From Prosthecobacter fusiformis (lineage in GTDB: Bacteria > Verrucomicrobiota > Verrucomicrobiia > Verrucomicrobiales > Verrucomicrobiaceae), in NCBI RefSeq assembly GCF_004364345.1, contig NZ_SOCA01000002.1, positions 571,711 to 635,710 of the forward strand: 64,000 bases of DNA. The letters run 5' to 3'. Each line of letters starts with the position of its first letter. The stretch's first letter is position 1. A program made the position numbers and the translations under genes. This document shows positions 57,636 to 64,000 of this stretch, piece after piece. The notes under the pieces were generated by a model. It was not told where the DNA came from. It searched no databases and worked only from the letters and a program-made list of their open reading frames with translations.

Positions 57636-57702
57636 CATCCGGACAGCGACCAGCTTAGCCGCAACCTGGATGTCAGGACAGCTTCAACATACAAAGAGTG
57701 TC

Positions 57703-59100
57703 CGCTTTACCGATGCCGATCTCGCCTTCTTTGAGAAGAACATCCGCCCGGTGCTCATCACGAGCTGCTACGAGTGGCACAGTGTGGAGGCAGACAAGCT
57801 GAAGGCCGGGCTGGCACTGGATGCGTGGGCGGCCTTGCTGAAGGGAAAGCCGGAGGAGAGTCTGCTCATCGCCTCTCTGCGGCATGATGATCCTGATTTG
57901 AAAATGCCGCCGGAGAAGCATGGCGGAAAGTTGAGCGATGCAGTCATCGCGAACTTCGTGGAGTGGGTGAAGCGCGGCGTGCCGATGCCGGAGGGCCAGT
58001 CAGTGGCCGCTCAGCAGAAGATGAAGGCGCGTATGGATCATTGGGCGTTCAAGCCGGTGCAGGACTCGCCTGCGCCAGTGGTGAAGAACGCGAACTGGCC
58101 GCTCATGGAGGTAGATCGCTTTGTTTTGGCGGAGTTGGAGAACAAGGGCCTCGCACCCGTGGCGGATGCGGAGCCTGCGGCCTTGCTTCGTCGCGTGCAT
58201 CTTGATCTGACAGGCCTGCCGCCGACAGCGGAGCAGGTGCAGGCTTTTCTCGCGGCACCGAGCGAGTCGCGAATCGAGGCGGTGATCGATGAACTCATGA
58301 AGTCGCCGCAGTTTGGCGAGCGCTGGGGCCGTCACTGGTTGGATGTGGCGCGGTATGCGGAGAGCAGTGGCAAGGAGACGGATTTCGCCTATCCGCAGGC
58401 GTGGCGGCATCGCGATTATGTCATCAAGGCCTTCAATGCTGACATGCCGTTTGATCAGTTCATCCGCGAGCAGATCGCGGGCGATTTGTTTGCGGCACGC
58501 GATGACAAGCAGCGGGCGGAGTTGCTCATCGCGACCGGATTCCTCGCCATCGGGCCGAAGTCGCACATCGAAAAGAATCCGCTCCAGTTTGAGATGGATG
58601 TCGTGGATGAGCAGATCGACACCGTGAGCCAGGCCTTCCTCGGCATGACGATGGCCTGCGCCCGCTGCCACGATCACAAATACGATCCCGTCTCGCAGCG
58701 CGACTACTACGCGCTGGTGGGCATCTTCCGCAGCACGGACACGAAGTTTGGTACGATCAAAGTCATCCAGAACAACAACCCCAGCACGCTCGTGGCACTG
58801 CCCGCCGTAGCGGAGCAGCCCGATGCGCTGAAGCCCCTCTCGCCGCGTGAACGCAGCCGTTTGGAGACCGCCATCGCGAAGAGTGCGGCCCACATCGCCG
58901 AGCTGACGAAGAATCGCGAGTTCGCCTCTGCCCAGTTTGTGCGCACGCGGCTTCGTCTGGAGACGAATCGCGCCCACCTCGCCGCGTATGAGGAGGACGG
59001 CACGCCGAAGCAGTTCGTCACCTGCATGCTGGAGCGTGAGAGGCCGCGCGGCACCGCGCTGCTGCTCCGTGGCGATCTCCCAGTTCCGATACCTGAAGCT
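57703..59100 (+). pseudogene. decayed PSD1 / DUF1549-DUF1553 family gene
   Basis: About 465 codons resembling the cytochrome-c-like plus DUF1549 part of Planctomycete/Verrucomicrobia surface proteins: FFEKNIRPVLITSCYEWHSV, LKMPPEKHGGKLSD, LDLTGLPPTAEQVQAFL, ERWGRHWLDVARYAESSG and MACARCHDHKYDPVSQRDYY. The haem motif that should read CxxCH is CYEWH (TGC to TGG type change), a stretch of about 15 residues before GKPEESLL is missing, no signal peptide precedes it, and it ends inside DUF1553 with unrelated residues. It is therefore a relic. Confidence 0.75.
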
Positions 59101-59410
59101 TCGACACATGCTGAGGGTCTGCGACCACGCCGGTGACCCGGCGGTCTCGCCTCGGCGACCAGGGCATTGTAGCCTTCCGCTTCGCTTAACAGCGTCGGCA
59201 ATCCGGGAGAGCGTATATCGGGGCTCAATATCTCGCCTGCGTCTGCCCCTGTCAACGCTTCGGAGCAGTCCTCACAGACTGGCCAGCATGACTGGCTGGG
59301 TCTTTGCTGTATGACTCTTTCATACACGGCTTCAAGTTCGTTTCAACTGGCGCATCTATCCGTCAAGACAAGCGCCTGCTGAAGCCAGGTTGACGGAAGT
59401 GTGCCAAGAG
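59101..59410. other. non-coding junction sequence
   Basis: About 310 bp without a plausible gene between the decayed PSD1 gene and an IS66 remnant. It contains several short dyads and has the look of an insertion-associated, structured RNA-like sequence, but no known element was recognised. Confidence 0.3.
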
Positions 59411-59540
59411 CTACGCGGCTCGTTGTTTCAGCTTCTGGTTCTCTGCCCAGGCTCTTGGCGTGACGTCTTTGACCTGATGGCATGGTCATGCTCGGCAGGC
59501 GGGTCAGCACGATCGAGGCATTCATGCATTCGCAGAACTC
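59411..59540 (-). mobile_element. frameshifted IS66 transposase C-terminal remnant
   Basis: On the minus strand one frame gives NASIVLTRLPSMT and, after a frameshift, the next gives QVKDVTPRAWAENQKLKQRA followed by a TAG at 59411-59413. This is the same conserved IS66 tail as at 47439-47497. Confidence 0.7.
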
Positions 59541-59810
59541 AGACAGATTTCCCTTGCAACTTATGATAACAGGGAACACGGGAATTGGAGTCCAAAACTG
59601 CTGACAATCAGGGCCTTGGAGAGAAGGCGAGAGCTCCAAAACCCGAGATTAGTTACGTTTTGCTCGGAATGTCGCTGTAAATTCGCGTTATCAGGGAATT
59701 CAGAGAGACCATTTCGATCTTAGAATAGTCCACCGCGGCGAACAAAGGGAGCAAGGAGAGGGCATCTTTTCCAGGCGAAGCCAAATTCGGAAAGCCACGC
59801 GAAGCACGGC

Positions 59811-59829
59811 AATCCCACCCTCTCCGCCA
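59811..59829 (+). repeat. right attachment-site copy (attR), 19 bp of tRNA-Ser 3' end
   Basis: AATCCCACCCTCTCCGCCA, identical to tRNA-Ser bases 17719-17737 including CCA, with no tRNA structure upstream. The flanks differ on both sides. Confidence 0.85.
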
Positions 59830-59838
59830 TTCTTCGCT

Positions 59839-59890
59839 GACTTTAGGAGGCGAAGAATGCCCTCCGAAGCTCGCAGAGCGAAGGATGGGG
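59839..59890 (+). repeat. 52-bp direct repeat, copy 1
   Basis: Begins GACTTTAGGAGGCGAAGAAT and ends GCGAAGGATGGGG; identical to 59981-60032. It contains partly complementary parts (GGAGG...CCTCC and CCGAAGCT...AGCGAAGG), giving an imperfect REP-like hairpin. Confidence 0.8.
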
Positions 59891-59980
59891 CTGATCTTGT
59901 CCCGCCCGGCTTCGAATGGCACGCCATCTTTGCAACTCCGGTGCATCATTTATGCCCTACATCTATTTGATTTGAAGTCC

Positions 59981-60032
59981 GACTTTAGGAGGCGAAGAAT
60001 GCCCTCCGAAGCTCGCAGAGCGAAGGATGGGG
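59981..60032 (+). repeat. 52-bp direct repeat, copy 2
   Basis: Exact second copy, 142 bp after the first, in the same orientation. Both copies lie just outside the right attachment copy. Confidence 0.8.
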
Positions 60033-60280
60033 TCCACCTTTCCTGCAATAGTTTAATCAGGTCTTTTTCAAAGCCAAGCCACCATTCGAGGTGGGTGAAT
60101 GCCATCCGGGGCTGAAATTAGAGAAATACCGCAACATATGAGGCTCAAGATGGCTAGTGGTAGCCGACATAATGGACCCGTCTTCGGGCGTATCCTAAGC
60201 TACTCCCTGCGGACATCTAATTCGGTAAATTTTGTGCTAGCGTTCCACAGTGTAAGCTGGATTATGAAGAATATTCTACA

Positions 60281-62557
60281 ATGTCCTTAGATATTTATCT
60301 CCGCTTCTTGGAATTTAGCCAGTTTCGCAGACTCGGCCATGTACAACTCGATATAGATAAGAAGACCACGATTCTGGTCGGAGCCAACAATAGCGGTAAG
60401 ACATCCATCTTATCAGCAATACGCCATTTTCTCGCTGATAGCACTACCTTTGGGGCTTTCGACATTAGCCTGTCTGTGTGGCCTAAACTGCGGGCGCTTG
60501 GTAAAACCTGGGAGAATCTGACGGAAGATCCTTTAACAGTTGGAGGACCTGACGATGTTTGGCAAACACAACTCGAAACGCTTCTCTTGTGCATGCCTTC
60601 CCTGGATCTCTGGTTCCACGCAGAAGCTGGCATGTATCACTATGTTTCTCCTTTTCTTTCAAAACTCAGTTGGGACGGCGGACTTGTGGGACTTCGTTTG
60701 AGGCTGGAACCAGCGTCGGACATTGACGCCCTGAAGCAGCTTGCTTGGACCTATGCGACCGCACGCGCACCAGTCAAAGACATGGGAAACGACTCCCTTG
60801 CTTGGCCCATCGACATTTTGGACTTCTGGCTACGCGAACCACTCGAACTGGGGCAAGTCCGTGCCTACAAGCTGAATGCGGATAACAATCCACTGAACGC
60901 CTCTGAAAGCTATACAAGGCAGGTTCTGCCCCCCGGGGCCGATTCGGTGGATCGCAAGCAAGTCAAGAAACTGATATGCGTTGATTTCGTCGCGGCCCAA
61001 CGGGGACTTGGCAGAGAAGAGGCTGATTCACGATCCGCTGTCGGGGCTCATCGGGTTGGAATGTTCTCAACACAACTGCTGAAATTTGCACGTCAACACT
61101 TCAATGTTACCAGCACAGGGCACGGACATCGCGCTGACCTTATCAAGGCCGTCGCTGACGCTCAGCTAGACTTGGACAAAAAAATTCGGGACGCTCTCGC
61201 TGACTCCGTAGAGGAAGTGAAGATGCTCGGCTATCCCGGCTTGAACGACCCCCAAGAAATTCGTTTTCGCACGCGCATCCAAACGGCTGACCTGCTCGAT
61301 CATGGAACAGCAGTCCAATACAGCATGCGCCCGGACTCCCTTGACGAACTCCTGCCGGAGTATTCCATCGGCCTCGGCTACCAGAATCTTCAATCCCTCA
61401 GCTACCAGTTGGTTTCGTTCAAAACAGCCCGACTGAGACCTGAAAAGGATTCCCCTGCACCCGTTCACCTAGTGATGATCGAGGAGCCGGAGGCGCACCT
61501 CCATGTTCAGGTGCAACGCATCTTTGCAGACAAGGCGCACAAACTGATCAGCCCGACTGAAAAGGATCAATCAGATCTCAAGAGTCAGCTCTTGATAAGC
61601 ACTCATTCGAGCCACCTCGCTCATGCGGAGAGCTTTGACAGATTGCGATATGTTCGCCGAGTTGCAAGGGGCGAGAACAATCTCATGCCATCGACCGAGG
61701 TGGTCAATTTGGGACAAGTCTTTGGGAACGACAATGCGACTCGAATTTTTGCTGAGCGCTATTTCCGCGTTCAGCACACGGATTTGCTGTTTGCAAATGC
61801 GGCTATTTTTGTAGAAGGAGTCGCCGAGAGAATGTTGGTACCGCTTTTCATTGAGCGGGACTTTAAATCGCTGGACAGCCGGTACATCTCCTTCCTCGAC
61901 ATTGGTGGAAGTCATGCCCACCGACTGAAGCCCCTTGTCGAAAAGTTGCGAATTCCGACGGTCATCATTACTGATGTCGATCCTTGCGAAGAAAGGGACG
62001 GCAAGCCAAAGAATAATGGCACCCCTACCAAGAAGCTCGTTGCAGTTGCAAACACGGGACAACCTGGACTCCACTGCGGCAATCCAACCCTGCGAGACTG
62101 GCATCCAAAACGACAGTTACTCGACAACTATAAAGAGCCTACCGAGGCGGAGATGGTATGGCAAGAGGCTCCGGATTGTTCTGTTAGATTTGCTTGGCAG
62201 TTGCCAATTGAATCAGCCGCGGGGTGCTGGCCCAGCACTTTTGAAGATTCACTCGTTCTCACAAACCTGCCATGGTTTGGAAGTCTCATGGAAGAGCAAC
62301 GCGACGAAAAGGGACAACCAATTAAGCCGCCCACTGGAGCACTGGGCTCCGTAGCGAAGATGGTCGCGGGAGAAACAGATGTTCCAACTCTTCTTAATTC
62401 GCTCCACACCCTCATGCACAAGTCATTCGACAAAGGGGACTTTTCTACGAGCATCTTCGAAATGGTCTCATTGAATGAGCCCGTTGCATGCCCATCGTAT
62501 ATCGCGAAAGCCCTCACGTGGTTGCAAGCACAGCTTGAGCCAATCAAGCCCTCGTGA
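60281..62557 (+). CDS. OLD-family ATPase/TOPRIM nuclease (Gabija GajA-like)
   Basis: 758 residues. The ABC-type ATPase has Walker A ILVGANNSGKTSILSAI near 31-47, Walker B VMIEEPEAHLHVQVQ near 397-411 and the His switch LISTHSSHLAHA. The TOPRIM nuclease domain follows: AIFVEGVAERMLVPLFI (metal-binding Glu) near 508 and VIITDVDPCEERDG with acidic DxD. OLD class 2 proteins pair with UvrD-like helicases and nick DNA; GajA of Gabija is one. It is longer than typical GajA (about 580 residues), with extra sequence within the ATPase and after the TOPRIM. The helicase gene starts 1 bp after its stop codon, so the two are translated together. Confidence 0.85.
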   Translation: MSLDIYLRFLEFSQFRRLGHVQLDIDKKTTILVGANNSGKTSILSAIRHFLADSTTFGAFDISLSVWPKLRALGKTWENLTEDPLTVGGPDDVWQTQLETLLLCMPSLDLWFHAEAGMYHYVSPFLSKLSWDGGLVGLRLRLEPASDIDALKQLAWTYATARAPVKDMGNDSLAWPIDILDFWLREPLELGQVRAYKLNADNNPLNASESYTRQVLPPGADSVDRKQVKKLICVDFVAAQRGLGREEADSRSAVGAHRVGMFSTQLLKFARQHFNVTSTGHGHRADLIKAVADAQLDLDKKIRDALADSVEEVKMLGYPGLNDPQEIRFRTRIQTADLLDHGTAVQYSMRPDSLDELLPEYSIGLGYQNLQSLSYQLVSFKTARLRPEKDSPAPVHLVMIEEPEAHLHVQVQRIFADKAHKLISPTEKDQSDLKSQLLISTHSSHLAHAESFDRLRYVRRVARGENNLMPSTEVVNLGQVFGNDNATRIFAERYFRVQHTDLLFANAAIFVEGVAERMLVPLFIERDFKSLDSRYISFLDIGGSHAHRLKPLVEKLRIPTVIITDVDPCEERDGKPKNNGTPTKKLVAVANTGQPGLHCGNPTLRDWHPKRQLLDNYKEPTEAEMVWQEAPDCSVRFAWQLPIESAAGCWPSTFEDSLVLTNLPWFGSLMEEQRDEKGQPIKPPTGALGSVAKMVAGETDVPTLLNSLHTLMHKSFDKGDFSTSIFEMVSLNEPVACPSYIAKALTWLQAQLEPIKPS

Positions 62558-62558
62558 A

Positions 62559-64000
62559 ATGAGTACCGATCTAATCCTTCCCAGCAACGACCGAGATGCC
62601 GGGGTTGTTGAAGAAATCTGCGGCTATCTCACCGAAGATCCTCCTCGCAGCTACTTCCTTTTCGCAGGCGCAGGCTCTGGAAAGACCCGCACGCTTGTAG
62701 AGGTGTTGCGCCGGATGACTGGTGTCGTGGAGCACGAGAAAGGCGGCCAGCTTGCTCTGCGCTTGCGCATGTACGGCCGTTCGATACGCGTGATCACCTA
62801 CACGAAAAACGCGGTAGCGGTGATCAATGGTCGCCTGGGGGACAATAGTTTAGTGGGGGTCTCCACGATCCACGCATTCTGCTGGGAGCTTATCAGCGGG
62901 TTCAATGATGACATCCGCGCGGCGCTCATTGCCTTAAAAGAAATTCAATTTGAAAAGATAAGGTTCGAAGCGCTTGCAAAGCCAAGGGGTATCACCCCGG
63001 TCAAGCAGCGGGATCTCGATGAGATCACGGCAGAGATCGAAGCGATTCGATCAATTGCAGTCTTCATCTACCATCCTGACCGCGAGTCGCATGGCCCTGG
63101 AGCACTTGCTCACCATAACGTGCTCGACGCGACAGCCTGGCTTTTGAACAACAGACCAACCCTTCGAACGATCCTGAAGGATCGCTATCCTATCGTTCTT
63201 ATCGATGAATCACAGGATACAATGAAAGGCGTGCTGGATGCTCTGATGGGCTTGGCAGAGCCGAGGGGTAGCGGTCTGACTCTTGGATTGCTAGGCGACC
63301 ATCGTCAGCGGATCTACACCGACGGCCATTCGGACCTCCCGAGTCGGGTGCCGTCAAACTGGGCGACGCCCGAACTGCAGATGAACCATCGGAGCCAGCA
63401 GCGTATCGTGACCCTAATCAACCGCATCTGGGTTGCCAAGCTAGAGGGTAGAACCCAACCGGCAAACGGCGTAGAACAGCATTGGAGGACCGAGAAGACG
63501 GGTGGCTTGGTACGGCTGTTTGTCGGGAGCACCTCTCTCTCCTCCGAGAACAAGGTTCTTGGCGAACGTTGGTGCGCCGATCAAATGCGCGTTGAGAGTG
63601 GTTCAGCTGCATGGAACGACGGCGAGCACCAAGTGCTCGCTCTGGAACACAAGCTTGTCGCGATGCGAGGATCGTTCCTTGATGTTTATGGTGCCATGGC
63701 ACTACTTGACCCCAATGCTGCAGCACCTTCGGGTAGTGGCGAAAATAAGGGGCCTGCCGTCGCAAAGTTCCTGCTGAATGAACTTGCCGAACTCGAACTA
63801 TGCGTGGGTAGAGACGGCTATATCGACGAGTTCAAGCTCACGGAGGTTCTACGGCGGCACGGTCGCCTCGAAATCATGCCCGGAGACGCGGTGGCTAGAG
63901 CAAGCCGAGTTGCCGAGATTCTTCAGGGCATTAGGGAATTTGGTGTTGCATGCGTCAACCCTGCCTCCACGATTGGAGAGATAATCGCACCCGTGTTGAC
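62559..64000 (+). CDS. UvrD/PcrA-like helicase (Gabija GajB-like), partial
   Basis: 480 codons are in the window and the frame is open at the edge. Superfamily 1 motifs are FLFAGAGSGKTRTLVEVL (Walker A), VITYTKNAVAVINGRL (motif Ia), VSTIHAFCW, VLIDESQDTM (motif II), LGLLGDHRQRIY (motif III) and LQMNHRS (motif IV). The C-terminal motifs lie beyond the window. In Gabija the helicase senses or processes DNA ends and joins the GajA tetramer. Here it is already near the size of GajB (about 500 residues) without being complete, so it is a longer variant. Confidence 0.85.
   Translation, partial: MSTDLILPSNDRDAGVVEEICGYLTEDPPRSYFLFAGAGSGKTRTLVEVLRRMTGVVEHEKGGQLALRLRMYGRSIRVITYTKNAVAVINGRLGDNSLVGVSTIHAFCWELISGFNDDIRAALIALKEIQFEKIRFEALAKPRGITPVKQRDLDEITAEIEAIRSIAVFIYHPDRESHGPGALAHHNVLDATAWLLNNRPTLRTILKDRYPIVLIDESQDTMKGVLDALMGLAEPRGSGLTLGLLGDHRQRIYTDGHSDLPSRVPSNWATPELQMNHRSQQRIVTLINRIWVAKLEGRTQPANGVEQHWRTEKTGGLVRLFVGSTSLSSENKVLGERWCADQMRVESGSAAWNDGEHQVLALEHKLVAMRGSFLDVYGAMALLDPNAAAPSGSGENKGPAVAKFLLNELAELELCVGRDGYIDEFKLTEVLRRHGRLEIMPGDAVARASRVAEILQGIREFGVACVNPASTIGEIIAPVL

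Larger units (their letters stand above)
59541..60280. other. non-coding right boundary of the island
   Basis: 740 bp without a convincing gene. It holds the right attachment copy (59811-59829) and two copies of a 52-bp repeat (59839-59890 and 59981-60032), listed separately, and the upstream region of the OLD-family ATPase gene. Confidence 0.6.

Noticed and set aside
59839-60032. CRISPR array
   Set aside because: There are only two copies of a 52-bp unit with a 90-bp gap, no leader and no cas genes.

Overview
The window looks like chromosome from a Verrucomicrobia-type bacterium (Prosthecobacter-like). The reasons are a broken gene of the PSD1 / cytochrome-c-like DUF1549-DUF1553 family, which is typical of the Planctomycetes-Verrucomicrobia group; a Verrucomicrobia-style GspE/pseudopilin set; a eukaryote-like SET methyltransferase; and GC-rich coding with few recognisable Shine-Dalgarno sequences. 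This assignment is inference; there is no rRNA in the window.

Left flank (1-17.7 kb) is core-like. A minus-strand group encodes a CarH-like B12-binding MerR regulator, an FAH-family sugar-acid dehydratase and the first part of an alpha-ketoglutarate-semialdehyde dehydrogenase, together suggesting oxidative pentose degradation. Then come a fused SpmA-SpmB protein, a hybrid histidine kinase with a single-domain response regulator, and a type II secretion / type IV pilus-like operon (a major pseudopilin, an internal terminator, three minor pseudopilins and the GspE ATPase). A Gfo/Idh/MocA oxidoreductase, a TonB-dependent receptor with its own terminator, a two-gene iron-sulfur unit, a SET-domain protein and tRNA-Ser(UGA) follow.

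Genomic island (about 17.72-59.83 kb). The last 19 bases of tRNA-Ser recur exactly at 59811-59829, which marks a roughly 42-kb island. In order it carries: (i) a five-gene minus-strand module of serine recombinase, DUF2924, terminase-like ATPase, DUF5681 and ParB-methyltransferase; (ii) two XRE regulators, a lipoprotein and an McrBC restriction pair; (iii) a seven-gene plus-strand array (28.3-47.2 kb) with a DUF1998 helicase carrying a nuclease-like tail, an SNF2 helicase, a small PD-(D/E)XK-like protein, an Eco57I-type DNA methyltransferase, an SMC-like ATPase, a protein joining a methyltransferase-like segment to a specificity-type region and a HEPN-like motif, and a zinc-finger/HEPN-like protein; (iv) a scar of IS66 pieces and gene stubs; (v) a tightly overlapped minus-strand operon (48.5-57.1 kb) of ECF sigma factor, unknown protein, STAND-like ATPase, cytosolic AAA-GAF-PAS-GAF histidine kinase, response regulator and an HExxH metallopeptidase; (vi) decayed genes and another IS66 remnant up to the right attachment copy.

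Right flank (59.8-64 kb). Just beyond the attachment copy lie two copies of a 52-bp repeat and a two-gene unit of OLD-family ATPase/TOPRIM nuclease and UvrD-like helicase, resembling the Gabija defence system; the helicase runs off the window. The stretch therefore holds several defence modules. The two least standard are the DISARM-like array with two HEPN-motif proteins and the sigma/STAND/kinase/peptidase operon.
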